Assembly: GCA_030052745.1 (NCBI GenBank)
Contig: JANBVO010000013.1
Coordinates: 186,001 to 250,000 of the forward strand
Origin: Pleurostoma richardsiae
Taxonomy: Eukaryota > Ascomycota > Sordariomycetes > Calosphaeriales > Pleurostomataceae
Length of the DNA: 64,000 nucleotides
Direction: 5' to 3'
Part shown: piece by piece, positions 46,501 to 61,000 of the stretch
Layout of the letters: every line of letters begins with the position of its first letter
Position numbering within the stretch: position 1 is the first letter of the stretch
Program-made: the position numbers and the translations under genes
The notes under the pieces: generated by a model
What the model saw: only the letters and a program-made list of their open reading frames with translations
Told to the model about the DNA's origin: nothing
Database searches by the model: none

Positions 46501-47793
46501 CGGAGATACTGGAAAGAGATCAGGAAGGAACGTGAGGGCTTCATCCAGGATCTGACTGAGACCTTCCAGGACGCGTTCCTCGAGGCTTATGAGAGCGGTG
46601 AACTTCCGCCCATTGATTACGACGATCTTTTGGCATATGACTGGCCAGGACTGATCAAATGGACTCTCCAACTCACCACGCAAAAGTCTGTCCAGCTGCC
46701 AGCTAGCCGAGAAGAGCTGGAAGAGTCATTCAACGTCGAAGACGCAGAAGTGGACACCCGCGACTGGCGCGAGGATTATTACCACTGGCAGAGGTCGATC
46801 TTCAAGAGATTCCAAGATGCAACCTCGGAGGCAGCGGCTATGGCGGTTCAGCCAGTTGGGCCAAAACGGAACGTTGACGACTTGGCTGTTCTTGCCAGAT
46901 CCTGGGTCCGCGCTGTCTGCGTAACTGCCGAGAACAAGTATCCTTCCAGTCTTATCAGGGAGAAGTTATCGAAGCTTGGGGGGCTGGATGCAAAGCAGAT
47001 CAATGGCCTCCTGCACGATGCTATTAACGAGCTCGAGTCTCGAAAGATCCTCCGCCGCCGGCCTCGCACCTCTGCCGGGCCCCCCTACTCGCTGAATGAG
47101 CGGTTTGAGACAAGTCTGAGCCGCTACAGCCAGGAGGACAAGCTCACGCAGGCGATAGCCTTCAAGTCGAAGCTGGACGAGGCGTTCCGCAGGAACGAGA
47201 AGGTCGAGGTCCCGTACATCCTGGACGACGGCATGATCATGGCCATCATGAACCTCCAGGCCGCCGGCCGCGTGAGGACTGAGCCGCTCAGCGAGCCGAA
47301 CATCCCCTTCGGCTTCCGGCCCGGCTTCTACGAGACGAGACAGCTCCCGAAGAAGCATTACCACTGGTCCCTGCGCGTCGCGCCGACGGAGACGTATCTG
47401 TACAACGAGGACATCGACATCCTGAAGAAAGCAGCGGGCGCGGCGATTCCCGGCGAGCGTCCGGACGGCAAGCTTCCCGTCTGGTGCGATATCTTCGGCG
47501 ACGTCGAGAAGGGCCGCTGGGCCAGGCTCCTCGGCGCGGTGTCGTTCATGCTGGCGACGAGGGGCGCGATGACGGTCGAGCGCACGTTCGCGGCGCTGAA
47601 GACCGTCACAGAGGTCTTCGAGGTCGAGGTCATCATGCAGTGGGCCAAGGAGCTCGGCATACTCGTGGAGGTAATCGACGGGGGCGCGCTCACCGTGGCG
47701 GAGTGGTGGTGGTTGGTCTGTGGCTCGCAGCTTGGAGGGCACGCTGGAGATGCCGGTCCGCCCAAGACGGCCGTTGCTGAGGAGGATAGCTAG
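40561..47793 (+). CDS. TFC3: TFIIIC largest subunit, B-block binding (Tfc3/Sfc3 type)
   Basis: Binds the B box of tRNA genes to recruit RNA polymerase III. Exon 1 is 40561-40624, the intron 40625-40726 (GTAAGT...TTAG), and exon 2, 40727-47793, is one 7-kb open exon. Total 2,376 aa, large but in range for filamentous fungi. The B-block winged helix is at ~185-255 (VPPLEWKCLVGIAATKEKGI, TGQDKRSVPKRTDFLTQKGY). A single C2H2-like finger is at ~946-975 (FVCEKCGNSW, GLKYHLTKSQTPC). Long Ser/Pro/Glu-rich linkers separate the blocks. A nuclear Lys/Arg cluster is at ~1465-1500 and an Arg/Gly run at ~1836-1855 (RRGPRRGRGRPRGRGGRR). The C-terminal third is helical (SRLRRYWKEIRKEREGFIQD). Identity rests on the N-terminal domain and architecture. 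Confidence 0.9.
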
Positions 47794-50700
47794 ACGATTT
47801 CGGATTATGGCTGGAACGGGAAAATGGCCGGAGTTCAGGGGCTCTGCTTGGTACGGACAGGGCTCTACATTGGGCAGGCGGGGGAATGGATCGGGGAAAA
47901 GGGTCGAGATGTGCGATGAGTATACGGCGAGAGGTTGCGACAGATACCCCCTCTCGGTCGGCTGTGATTCTAGGGACGGAACAAAATCAAGAGCATCCGT
48001 AATGGTATTGCTTCTCTATCGTGACGGGCACCGCGCTCTTGGTGATCGTGCGTAGCCTCTATCCCCTCTGCCTACACACTCATTCCCCGAACAAGCAGCT
48101 AGCTACGGCGAGACGGTTCCGCTGAGACAACTTAGGATCTGTCCCCTGGGATGCCATCATCGCACTCCAGAAAAGGTGCTCACGAGACGGAGCCCGAGCA
48201 CCATCGCCAGGGATCATGGTTGAGTTTCCGATGCAGTAGCTGCGATGATGCATTGACAACACATAGTGTCCGCCACCTACCTGCACGGCAGCCGGCCGGG
48301 GGAAACTCGACGATGCCGGCGAGATAGACCCCTTCCTTGTCATCGCTCCCAGCAAAGTGGTCTTTTGTGAGCCGAGATCCCCGAGAGGGAGGAAGGAAGG
48401 CAGGCATAGAGGAGCCAGCATTGTTCACGACCATCCTCTCCGCCCAGCGACGCAACCCTCAGGAGCAAGCCACCTCCGCCACGTACCACCAAGATATGCC
48501 CGTAGACTCTCGGGAAATTGCTTCATACGCCCGATCTCCCCCCGCCCCCGAAATTAAAAAAAAGTAAGATGCACGCTTGGACGCATTGCTGCAGAGCTCT
48601 CGATCCCCCGGGCCGATCGCTTCTCGCGGGACGCCGGCAAGGCTCCCTGCTGCAGCCACGATGCCACGTTTCCACCACCTATCAAGGCGGTCTGGCGAGG
48701 GGGAATAGACGACTGGGAACAGCCACCATCTGCTCGGCCAGGCATCGCATTGGCCAGGGCCAGGATGGACCTGCCTGATGTCGCCTGGACAACTTTATTG
48801 AAAAGGCGAAAAAAAGGTCCAGAACGTTGCTGCGAGGGAGTGACATCACGCTGAGCAGGTGGCTGATAAGTGCGCCGCATAAGTGAGGGCATCACCTCGC
48901 ATTGCGCGGCACCAGAAAGCCAGCGCCGCTCGTTTCCCCCCTTCATACCGCTTCTTTTCTCTCCTCCCAGATCTTCTCCTGCCTTCAGTCTTCTCTGCAT
49001 CGGCAGGAGCGGCCTGAAAGAGACGGCGCCACGATGTCTCGACTGCGCATATCATCACAGCTCGGCAAGATGATGGCGTCTACGAAAGAGTTGCACGGCA
49101 GAGAGCTAGCAGAGCCAGTCCAATCGACTGGACGGAGTAGTGGAAAGGGCGCTCCGACCGTGCAGCGAGGAGGATGGTTACGCAAAGCCTACCTACCACG
49201 ACCGCCTCGCCGGTCTCGTGGTCCAGACCGTGATACTCTCGCAACAGCGACATCGTCACCAGCCTTCGCAGAAGCAAGGCCCTCAGCAATCCAGTAGAGT
49301 AACCTGCCAGAACACAGTCGATGCGGACGGCGAAAACGTTGCCTAATGGAGCAGGCCCAAGCGTCCGCGCAGGGCCAGACTGCCTCTCCCCCACCTCCTA
49401 TGACTCCTCTCACCGGAGGTGACCTTGCCCTCCCCCCGCGCGGGACGAGGTGGTACGTGAGCGTCCTGTTACCGCATATCAGTCAGGTCATGCTTCGCTG
49501 TCACTGATAGCCTATTCGGCAGAGCCTTGTTGACGCCGTGAGGCCTTGATGCAAAAATGGAGGGAGATAATGGATATTGACGGGATGCCCGCCTAATTCC
49601 GTCGCACGTAATCTCAGCAGCACGAGCAGCAAACAAGCGACCAGCATTGGTAGGGAAAAATCGCGCGGAGAAGGCCGGGCACGAAGAGGTGATGCAGTCG
49701 AGCTGATTCGAAGCTCGAGGCACCCTTTGCACGGCCTTGTTTGTCTCACCGCCAGAGAGCCACCGGGATGATGTCCGAAAGAGACAGTCTGGACCGGAGC
49801 GTCCTCGCAGGATGTGCGGTATCTGCTCCCGAACGTGCGCCCGAGACACCCGCACGGCGAAGCGAAGCGACGCGCCATTTTCTGTTCGTCGATGTCGTCA
49901 ATGCTTCTGTCTTCCTGCTGTCTCGGGTAGCGAGCAGCGGTGAGCCCCGGCCGACACGTCGTCAGCCTCAGTTTCTTGTTTCGTCTCGTGCTGCCGCTGA
50001 TCAACACCAAATGCGAGTCTTGCAGCGCCGGAAGAGACACAGCTATCGGTTCCTTGCATGACAGGACGTCTGTGTCACGCCCTTCCATCTACTTTCTCCT
50101 CTGCTTACCTTGCCAGGGTCTGGAGTCAGCAGGCACGGAGATGCGCACACGACGACAGCCGAGCAGCGCAAGTGTCGTACCAGAATATGCGGCTACCGAA
50201 CCCGGTGTATGCGGCTATGGCCGGGAATTAGAGTTGGCTGGTAAGCGGGCGGCCAGGGACGGCTCGCGGCCGTGCGGGAGAGCCATGGTGCTGTCTATTG
50301 CTGACGAGAGACGTGAGTGCGAGCAGCATTGTCCGAGTCGGGGATGGTTTAGGGTGCCTGTCTGCCGGGACGGCAAGCGCTCCGGGACCACCGAGGGGAC
50401 GGGATTCGTCCGGAGCACTTGCTGTGTTCGTTCATGGAGAGTCCGGAGTAAGACAAGATGATAAAAGATCTACCACTCTTGTGCAATTGATGTTGCCGAC
50501 GCTGCTTTACCTTACCGCCCTGATGCACGTCCTTTGGGGGTTGGTAAGCTGCCTTGATACGACTTGACCCCTTTAGAGTAGTTGTCGGTTTGAAGGCTCG
50601 GTATCGTACCATGGCAACAGGCGAAGCCACCCATCGGTTAGGTATCCCTTCCTTCTGCAGATTCTAGCGAGGCCTCTGACCAGGGTGAGTCAGTAGCACC

Positions 50701-53700
50701 AGTTAGCAAACGGTCTTGCAGGCCGCGATAAGCATACTGAAACACCGCGGTTGGTTCCAGTTTTCTTGATAACTCCAGCGCCATTGGGATGGCTGGTGCT
50801 TGTTCGCAATCAATCAGCATCGTTGAGCTGCCAAACGATAGGATACGAAGGAGCGAAAGCAAGGCGACAAAAAGGGCGAAACAAGGCGCACTCCGAACAA
50901 CCCTGTTCCATGTCTCTCCTCCCCTTCCCTTCGGTTCCCAGAGGAGCGGGCCGTGGCTGCTACTGTACATCGCGGGGACATGGGGGGATAGGCATCTGGC
51001 CGGTATCAGCGATAAAGTTGCGTAAGACACGTTCGCTTTGTGGGGTTGGTAGAGCGGGGGAGAACCAACACAGTAGCAGCTAGCTCACTGACGTGGCAAG
51101 AAGCTACCGCTGCACATGCCTTGATCTGCTGCGCATCACCTGGACCGCCCGCAATGCCTTTGTAAGGCTGTCTAGCGAGGAGCTGGGGAGTGTGGGAGTG
51201 AGGAGAGAGCGGGAGGGTGCTCGAAGGTATCTCCCGAGGACAGAGAATGTACCGATACTATGGTGTACCGCGCGGCGTGCCTGCGACGGAGGATTCTCGA
51301 TTTCGTGGAGAAACCGTAACACTTGCCTCGAGGATCGCTGGGGTCCGCAAGGGTAACCCATTTTCCCGTCTGCACAATGCACATTTGGGGTATAGCCTCC
51401 GAGGCAGAGGTGACAGGTCATATCGGTACGCCTGGCACCACGCTTACCCTGCATGAGGCTGAGAAGGTGTCGTGGTGAGTCAGATGGTAGTGCAGAGACC
51501 GCGAAGGTGGTGATGGTTGCAGAAACAGAAGTCTGGGATCTAGCCTTCTCATGTGACTTCCCGAAGGGTGGCTCTCCGATGGGATAGTCAGACAGACAGC
51601 GAGTGTTGGCCAGCCAAGGACGAGCTCTTGACGTGCAGCAAAGAACCAACATGCACGCATGCCATCCGCCTGTCCAGTGCGAGAGGGACACGAAGACGCA
51701 AATCCTGCGCCTACTCCTTCCCAAGGGACCTGTCATGTAGGACGAGACCTGGTGATAGGAGGCATGATCCTGATGCCGGCGCGTGGCACGGTGAAGAACT
51801 GCAAGGTGGGCCGAATAGAGACGCATGAGGCGCCGGCTCACCGTAAAGAGTCTATGACCAGCCTCAGCAGATGCACCCAGGTGAGACAGGTGTGCCGAAG
51901 AGGTGCAGAAGAGGCAGATATTGCGCGCATATGCAGCAAGAGAACATGTAGCAAACCAAACGCGTCCGTCGGATCATGGCCCGCAGAAGTAAAGCTAACA
52001 TGATCAAGCTGCCGGATAGACCTCTCGCTTCTGCCGCAGCTCCTTGGAGCTCCATCAGATGTTGACCACTTTCAAGTGGTACTTGAGCGGAAAGTCACCG
52101 AGCCTTGCTCTGTCATTGTCAATCCCAGGAGGCGGGTCACCCCGTCAATGAGGCTGGAGGATGGATGCGACGTCCCACAAAGGTTTTCAGAAGCCTTCCG
52201 AAGTCATCATCAGTGAGTCCCAGCCAGACAATCAAATCCACCAGGTGCCTGCAATGGATAGTATAGAATGCCTTCCAGTGTTCGTGAGGGAGGCGTGTGG
52301 GAGGTCCGGAAAGTGACTGGTCAGAAGTCACTTTCTGCCCGGCCCGACGAAGACGGACCATGCCGAGATTGAGGTGGATTGGCTTTCGGAGATTCGGAGA
52401 AGGTGGAAAAAGGGGGCCACGAAGATGGAGAGGCGGGAAGAGTGGCCGCATGCCGGAACGGCAAGAGGGAAAAAAATCGAAGTTCAGCAAGGACACACCG
52501 AAGACTGCAGTTGGACATTAAGCTGCGACGTCTCGCGCTGAGCCTTGTGCGACTCGATTAGACGCAGATTGTGGCGTCGTTGGTAGCATCAATTCGATCA
52601 GGACACAACAGCGAATGAGAAAGAGCTTGAGATTAAGTGTGCGCTCGACGACGATGCGGGGCACGCGGACGACAAAGAGCCACGTAGGTTACTGCATGAA
52701 ACATCATACATGATGCCTGCAGCAACAACGGACCAGTTGGAGAGAGCGAGACGGGACAATCGCGGCGGGATGCCCCTAGGAGAGCTTGCAAACCAACTGT
52801 GTGACCCGGCTTGGTGATGAAGCCACCGCCCAATCCGAGACATTCTTCGGCGTCTCTCCGAAGGACTCTCAGGTTGTCGGGCGGGCAATGAGGGCAAGCT
52901 ATGCTCGAGTATCTTTCCCGAACGTAGACATGAGTGCGGTGATGACACGACACTCTTGGAGGACTGGGAAAGGAGCGCGTCTGTGCATCTCCGAAAACGG
53001 TAGACGCGGCAACATAGCGGCTCGCATTGGGGGCAACAGCCACCGGGGAAGGAGGGCAGCAAGCTCGCCATCTTCTGCTATCCACTTGGAAACCGGGCAT
53101 TTAGTGATATGCACTTGCGTTGTTGCTGCCGCAGCTCAAGATGATAGGTCAACGAAAACGGCCAAGACGTGAAGTGAAGTCCCCGAGCTTGGCACTTGCC
53201 TCCGCCCAGACGAAAGACAGCCCGAAGTCGTTGACCGGTGCCGTACAGGACCGGGTATCCATGTGCTTTGCACTTTCGCATGCATTGCAGAGTATAGTCA
53301 TTGGCGTCCACATTGTCAGAAGGTCGAGGCTTTGCTGTTGTCTGATCTCAGGCGAGAACAAAGGTGCCGGGTGGCCGTGATGGTGCCGGTGTAGTTGCCG
53401 GTGCTGAATTTAGAAGACGGGCGAAGCCTCCCGCGGCGATCCTCCACTCGCCATCCGAGTCCGTGGGCACGCGACTGTGGGATAAGCTGCAGCACCATAT
53501 TACTTGACTTGGCGGAGCGATTCGTGCTCTGTGGCGGGGGATGGTGCTATCGATTCTCGGCGTCGGCGGGAGTGACAGGTCTTTTTCCGCACTTCCTGAT
53601 TATCATTCCCCCCGTTGCGCTTCTTTGTATGTGAGCGCCCGCGTACAAGAGCGGGTGTGGGTCGTGGTAATGCAGGGTTGAAGGCATTGGGACACTGTAG

Positions 53701-54990
53701 CGTTGGCGACAAATATAGCATTAGAAGCAATCATCATGATATCCTCGAGAGCATGCGGAAGGAATGAGATGACTGCATGGCCGAAGAGGGCCGTGAGGAT
53801 CCCATGCGCGCTACCTGCAGACTGCAAGCAAGGCAGGCAGACGGTAGGCCGCAGGCGGTAGCGAAGGATTGAAGGCCAAGGTCAGGCAAGGTGAGGAAGG
53901 TACCCTCTACTTGCGCATAGTCGGGATACGGAAACTGGGGGAAGCTTAATACTGAGTACGTGTACTCTAATTCTGCCGTGCCCGCAGAGCTGATCGCTAC
54001 GTCATCGCAAATGGCTGGACGAATATCTCGGGCCATCTCAGCATCCCGGATGATAATTAACGTGTTTCTGCAGAGTGCAGAGTGCCAAAGTGCAAAGGTA
54101 CAAGAGCGGGCTCCGACTGATCCGAACAGGCGGTACCATCTGCTACAGACTGGCGCAGGGGCCAGGGTGCGAGAGTGTGGAGGTGGAGTACCGCCTGCAT
54201 CCCTGCACCTGCCTGTCCTGCGCAGTTATTGGAAGGTTTCTAGAAGGACACCTGGAGGTACCTGCTCCTTAATGTGCGCTACCCCAGGAGGGAGGGGAGG
54301 GAAGGAACGAAGGAACGAAGGACTCGCCTACTGTAACGGGTAGAAAGGAAGGATTCAGCAAGAATAGCAACGCGATTACGAACAATTACCTGCTGAGGGA
54401 GAGCGTGAGAAACGCAAGGCACAAAGGATACGTACAATTGTACATCCATTCCACACCTGCTCCTCCTCTCGTGACTGCAGATTCCCGTGACATGGCTGCC
54501 CCGATATCAAAGTCACAAACAATTCTTGGAGGCTGCTCGGAGACGTCTTCTGGATATCTGGAGATTCCAAGTCCCATTGGCAACAAGGGAAGTGCAGTAG
54601 AGCCGAGAGTGGCTGGCTGCCTGACCTGTTTGGCCAGAGACATGGAAAGCAGCTTCAGCTGCAGCTGCTACGTTCCCGGCGACGACAAACTACCTACCTT
54701 ATTGCACCATCTTGAAGCATGACCCCGGCAAGTCGGCATCGTATAGAACAAGAAAAATGCCAAGGAGAATAGCTAGAGGCTCGCAGGAAAAACACGAGAA
54801 GAGCCAGGGTTTTTAGTCGCAGATAACGAAGCATGACAAAAAGGCAATCTTAGCACCACGTGTAGTTAGCGCAGCGAGACAAAAAAAAAAAAAAAAAAAA
54901 AAAAAAAAACATCAAGACTGAAACGCATCGACGGAAGGGAAACCTGGGAGAGGACTAGCAGGCATCGGCTTAGCAGGGTTATGGAGGCTT
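47794..54990. other. 7.2-kb gene-free region downstream of TFC3
   Basis: GC-normal DNA with many short overlapping frames (the longest are 245 codons at 51104-51841 - and 195 codons at 49501-50088 -). None shows a domain, signal peptide, consistent codon bias or splice partner that I can recognise. AGGTACCT is at 54256-54263, and short GAACGAAG direct repeats lie near 54305-54320. No tRNA-like cloverleaf was found by eye. The stretch could be an intergenic desert beside the repeat block or hold ncRNA. Confidence 0.45.
54881..54909. repeat. Run of 29 A
   Basis: Uninterrupted A tract 81 bp before the left inverted repeat of the RIP element. It might be a relic retroposon tail or a simple slippage tract; no body with target duplications was recognised. 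Confidence 0.7.
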
Positions 54991-55016
54991 ATAGGGCAAA
55001 CTGTTCGTAAACTCTT
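54991..55016 (+). repeat. Left terminal inverted repeat
   Basis: 26 bp, identical in inverted orientation to 61919-61944. After this the two sides agree only at scattered bases. Confidence 0.9.
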
Positions 55017-55084
55017 CTCCAAGCCCCGCAGTACCAGAATGCTCACGTACCGGGCTAACCCCTGCATTATATTACGCGCCAAGC

Positions 55085-58000
55085 GCGGCCGGCGTAGAAG
55101 TAAGCAAATTAAATTAAGTACTATTGTTGCGGGTAGCCGTTGAACGATTCTTTAGATAATCCTACGCGATTAATTCCTTAGTTACTCTCGAGTAATTATT
55201 TACTAGCCCCGAACTAGTCCCGGGTAATCTATTCTTAGCCATTCAATCGATTTTTAGCTAATTCCGGATAGTCGACTTTTAGCTAATCCCGGGTAAGTCC
55301 TAGGTTAATCTTAGACGATTAACCTCTTCGTCGGTCTTATCGAAATATAAGGCTATTATAAGACGAACGATTTAATACTAAGAAGTAAATAAACTTAAAT
55401 AAAAGTAAAGGACTAAAGAACTAATATAAAGGAATATTTTATAACGTTTAAATTGCCGTAGAAAAACTACTATTAAGTAATAATAACTTTAAAAGTCTAC
55501 GTTAATATTAAGTTATTCTCTTTAAATATAAACTAAAAAATCATCGATTTCGTTACTAGCGGTATTAGTAGTAAATTAAGCTTCGTATTAGTTAACTTTA
55601 ATTTAGTTACGAACTAACGATATTACCGTATTTATATAATATCGTTTAATAATAGTTTAAGAAATATAACCGGTATCGTTTATAAAGATACGAAGTATAG
55701 TAGTTCTTTTCTACTTCTATTATTAATTAAAAGTAGATTATATAAGATATTAGAAATGAAATAATACCAAAAAAAACTTATTAACTTATATTTAAACTAA
55801 GAAGATTAATAGAGAAAATTCTAAAGGTACGGCGTTTTACGATAAATTAGCGATAAGTTTTATCGACGTCGGTTTTATTTCTAAGCTTCTATTTTTCGGT
55901 TAATAAGTATTCCTTTTTATAAGCCTTTTCTATCGTATTAAACGCAAAGAGTAGGACTATTTAAACTTTAACAAGATCTTAGAAGAATAGTTCTATAAAA
56001 GTGTCTTTTTCTATATCGATATTTGAGATTGTCTTTTTTTTTGTAATAATATCCTTCTATAAAGTAAAAGCTATAAGATTAGTCTAGTTTCTTTCGAGAG
56101 TAGTAGTTACTTAAATATATAAGTAAACATAACAGTAATAATTAAAAGGGGAAATAAGCTAAAATTACCTACTCATAAGTATTTCTTTAATCCTTACATT
56201 ACGTATAATACGTACTACGAGGATTAACGTACTTATATTCTACCCTATCTCGAAGTATATCGTTATTTCGGTAGTTCCTTATAGTAGTCCGTATATAGTA
56301 AACGTAGAAGCGAATGTTAATAGATACTAGTATCTTTCGAAGGTAGAAAGCGCGAAGATTATAACGGGAGGGAGGTATAATAGCGAGATAAGAACGAAAT
56401 AAGGGCGAGATAGAAGCGAATAACGGTCTCGATGGAAGCTTATTTGAACTAGTAAAACGGTATAAAGTTAGAGTTATATAGAGCCGATTAAAATAAAAAA
56501 TAATATAGTTTTAAGTAGGAGAATATTATAAAAACGGTTCTAAATACGTTTAAAATATACTATAAAGATAAAAATATAAAATAAAACGACTTCCGTATTT
56601 AGCTAAAAGGAGTTATTTTAAAGAGCTATAATAATGTAGAGTTTTTATTAAAGAATCGATAATTATCGAACTTTATTTACTTCTTTCCCTATTTCCTTTA
56701 CTTCTTCTTTTAACGTAATATTACTTCTTTTTTAATTTTTAACGTTAGTTTCAACTATTAGCTCCTTTCTAGGCCGGCTATTTTTAAGTTTAGTAGTTTA
56801 CGCCTGGTTTGTTTTTATATAGAATTCTTCTTATATATAAATTAATTAGTTAATAGTTAATAATAATAATATAAGGATAATCCTAGATTTATATATACTT
56901 AAACGCTACTAAGTAGTTTTTTTAAATACGTTAACTTAAGTAAAGTTTTCTCTTTAATATAATATACAATCTTATTCCGAAAAACTAAATAAAATCGTTT
57001 AAATAACTATAACCTATTAGGATTTTCGTAGTTACTAAGCTTAACTTATTTTATTCTTAGATCTTTAAATTCTTAATTATATTATTCTTTTATTTTAGTT
57101 AATAAATAAGTCCTAAGATCTATATTTTTAATAGGTCTTATTATCTCAACGAAGATTAATAGGTCAACAGGAATCCCCTAATTATAAACCTTTATCGGGT
57201 TAGAGAAATAATAGTTATAAAATAGCTAACCGTAGATAATATAAGGCTAATTACGTTAGAATCGAATCTTATAGTTGTTCTAAGTATAGACGAAGTCGAA
57301 AAGCTTTTCTCAGAGTATATCTTCGTAGATAACATATAAAGCGATCTAGTCTTCGAATATACTTTTATCGAAATCCCTTTTCCTTTTTAACTCCCTAAGG
57401 TAATTACACTACTATCGTAAACAATAGTAAAGTATACTCTCCTATATTTTTTCGATTTTAACGTTCTTAGTACTTATTATTATTTTATACGAGTCTTTCA
57501 GTTTTAGCTTTTATTCGAAATTCTATTCTTTCTATTTAACTTTACTTCCGGAACGTAAAGCGAAATTCTAATACGTAATAACAACTAATAGTATTTCTAT
57601 ACTAAGATCAGCTTAAACGAACTAAAAGTAAATGCCGTATTCTTTAACCGTATTTAAATATTATTTAAAAACATTAATAGTAATTACGTTAGAATATCTT
57701 ACGTAAAATCATATAATATAATAGGAATAAGTATCTATAACTACGTAAATCTTAAATCTAAAGTCTTTAAGTTTATCGTATCTATTAATATACTATTAAT
57801 AGTTAAGTTCTAATATTAAGAATTAACTTTTATTTTTCTATATTACTTTCTTTCGTATATTTATTATATTTAGGAATATATATTTATAAACTTCGTAGAG
57901 AAGGTCGTAAAGCACTTAAAACCGTTTATATTAACGAAAAAAGATAAGTAATATTTATTAGTCGTAGCTTACTAAAATATTCGACTAGTCGGTTATAAAT

Positions 58001-61000
58001 AAGAGAGTTTCTATAATTTTCTTTAAAAAGATAAAACGTTTTTTTAAATTATTAATCCTCTATTTCTAACTATAATTAAAGTAGATTCGTTATAAACTTA
58101 CTTTCGAAATAGAAAATCCTTTTCGTCGTAAAACGATAAGAAATTATTTTTTAGTTAATTTAATATAAAATATATAATTTTTAATTTTCTAGATAAGCTT
58201 TAATATTTCGATAGTTCGTTATTATTATAGAATAAATTCTTATTTTTATATTCGTATTAATAATATAGTAAAACCGACTTTAATACTAAACTTACTATTA
58301 AATACGTTTTAAATTAATCGTTTAAATATTTTCCTTTAGTATTATTTTATAATAAATAAACGATATTTATCTTTATTAATTATATAATACGGTCGTAATA
58401 TTTTAAATACGCGATAAAATAAAAAGAAAAATAACGAAGTTAATAATATTAAATAAATTATAAATAACTTCTTTACTATTTATATTTAATTAAATATTAT
58501 TTATTCGACCGACGCTCTTTTAACTAACGATCGCCTTTTAACCGGCTGGCGCTTCCCTAATTAACGAACGTTTTCTTACTAAACGGCCGGTAATCGCTTC
58601 CTAATTAGCCGACGCTTTTATAATTAGTAAACGCTTTCTTATTAGGTAGCCGGCGATTATTTCTTAACCGGCCGACGTCTCTTTAATTATTAAGCCTTTT
58701 CTTACTAAATAGCTAGTAATCGCCCCTTAACCGACCGGCGATTTTACTAGTTATAGAACGTTTCTTTTAATTAACGAACGTTTTTTTATTAAAGGGTCGA
58801 TAATAAAGATTAATCGATTAAAAAAAACGTTAACTAGTTAGGGAAAACTTAACTATAAAAGATCGAAATAGAAATTATTAACGAAAATTAAAGAAAGAAA
58901 AAAAAAAAAAACTATATAAATAATAAGATTAAACATTTTTCTTTACAGTCCGTAGCTTAAAAAAAAACTATTTAATTACTTTAATTAAATTTAAGTAAAA
59001 CTAAAGCTTAAAAACCGGACGGCCGAACGGTCTTTAAGCTTGTAATAGTTTTATTTTAATCTCCAACTAGAGAATAAAATTATTAATAAAATAACTAATA
59101 TAAAGTTTTCTCTTCGGAATTTTTTCTATTAGTTTTTATTTACTATATTTTTATATTAAAATAAAACTTTATTCTTTCGTCCTATACAAAACCTCGGACG
59201 TAGAAATAAATAACGTAAAATTCTAATCCTTAACTTTCTTCGTAAGTAATATGTTAAATTTATTTTTAACCGGCTAATTCACCGTCGGCTACGATAAATA
59301 TACTTCGAATTTATATTAATTACAAAACTATAATAAAGTCTAGTAATTCTCGTCTTTATATTAATATCTAGTCCCCTTCGAACGGTACTAGTTAGTATAT
59401 ATAAATAAGGTTTAGTAGTAGAGTTTACGGCGAAAAGATAAATAGAAAATAATTTCCCTATAACTAGCCCTTTAACTTAGTAAGTAGTCGGAGAGTTTCT
59501 TTTTATTAATCTTATAAAGTTTATTAAGGATTATTTATTCTTCTTTACGCTTAAACTATATCTAAATTATACTTAGATATTTATTTCTACGAAGAAAAAA
59601 AGACAATATAACATAATAATACTATTACGGTAATATAATAAAATCGAACTTTAATCTAAAAATAACTTTATAAACGTACGTAACTAACTTCAAACTTAGT
59701 AATTAGTTTTTATAAACGATATTATAGAAGTATTTTCCGTTCTTTAAATTACGTTTCGTATTAACTTAAGCTTTATTCTCTCGTAAAGCTTATTACTTAT
59801 TTCTAATTAATTAATTCCCTATAATAAGAACTTAGTTTCCGTATTAACTAGTCGTCTATTACTTCCAATATCTTTTCGTTTTTATATTAATTAGGCATTA
59901 TTATAAAATCCGGAAAAACGAAATTCGAATCATTTAAATTAATTAAGTCAACTTCTACCGTATATTAAAATACGAACGAAAGGCTTAATATCTATATTTC
60001 TTCTTTAACTAACTATTTTTCCTTAATTACTAGCTCTTCTTTAACTAAAGTTTCGTCTTTAATTACCGGTTTCTTTATCCTTTTCTTCTTAATAACCTTC
60101 TTCTAAAAAGTAAAGGATAATATTACATTTAATAGACGATATTTCTTCTCAACGGTCGAATTCGAAGTATTTACGTCGTTAATAATATTTAATTCTTCCT
60201 CTTTAATTATAATCGACGTTAAAACGTAATATAACTTTTTTAACTATTATTAAATATTCTAAAAGTAACCGAAATCGATCTACTACTTTAACGTTTACGT
60301 TTTAAAAACTAATACGTTCGTAATTTTATTCTTATTATTAATATTAAAAACTTATAATTAGAACCAAAGTTAACGATTAGTAATAAAGAAATTAACGATA
60401 TCTAAGTATTTAATAAGATTACTAACTAAGATATTAAAAAATATATTTTAAGTTAATAATTCGTTTTAAAAGAACTTAATCGACGTCTTTATAATTTTTT
60501 TAATAGAAAAAATAATATCGATAAAAATCCGATTATATAAAAAGCTCCGTTATTTTATAATAATTAATATAATAACGTTAATTATTATTATAAAAATCCC
60601 GGCCTTAGTAATTTTTCGGTTACTACTTTTCTTTTAAACCTTAATCGTTTCGTTCACGACTTAAATAATAATTATATATTTCGGTCGATTAACTAAAACT
60701 ATACCTTTAAAACGTATACTAACGTTATAATTAACTAGATCTCTATCGTTTAAAAGTAACTAGATCTTTCTAAAAGACGACGTCGGAACGACAAGTTTCT
60801 CCCGTATAAACTAGTTCGTTAAACTACCCCGACGTTAATATTAAATATCTAACGAGGAATTAAAATCGAAATTAACAATATTATTATTCGAGTTAAGAAA
60901 GTTAGAAGGCTTAAAACGTAACTTAGTCGAGTTTAGAAATCCGTAACTTTCGTAAAATTTAAAACTTAATTTAATTATAAAAATATTATAATAAGATTTA

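Noticed and set aside
49501-50088. 195-codon minus frame with a Leu-rich stretch
   Set aside because: The hydrophobic segment is isolated, codon use is random-looking and there is no promoter or splice context.
51046-51120. tRNA-like GTTGGTAGAGC string
   Set aside because: It resembles a D-arm, but no matching T-arm or acceptor stem follows.
51104-51841. 245-codon minus frame
   Set aside because: Longest frame of the gene-free zone, but with mixed composition and no domain; frames of this length arise by chance in GC-normal DNA.
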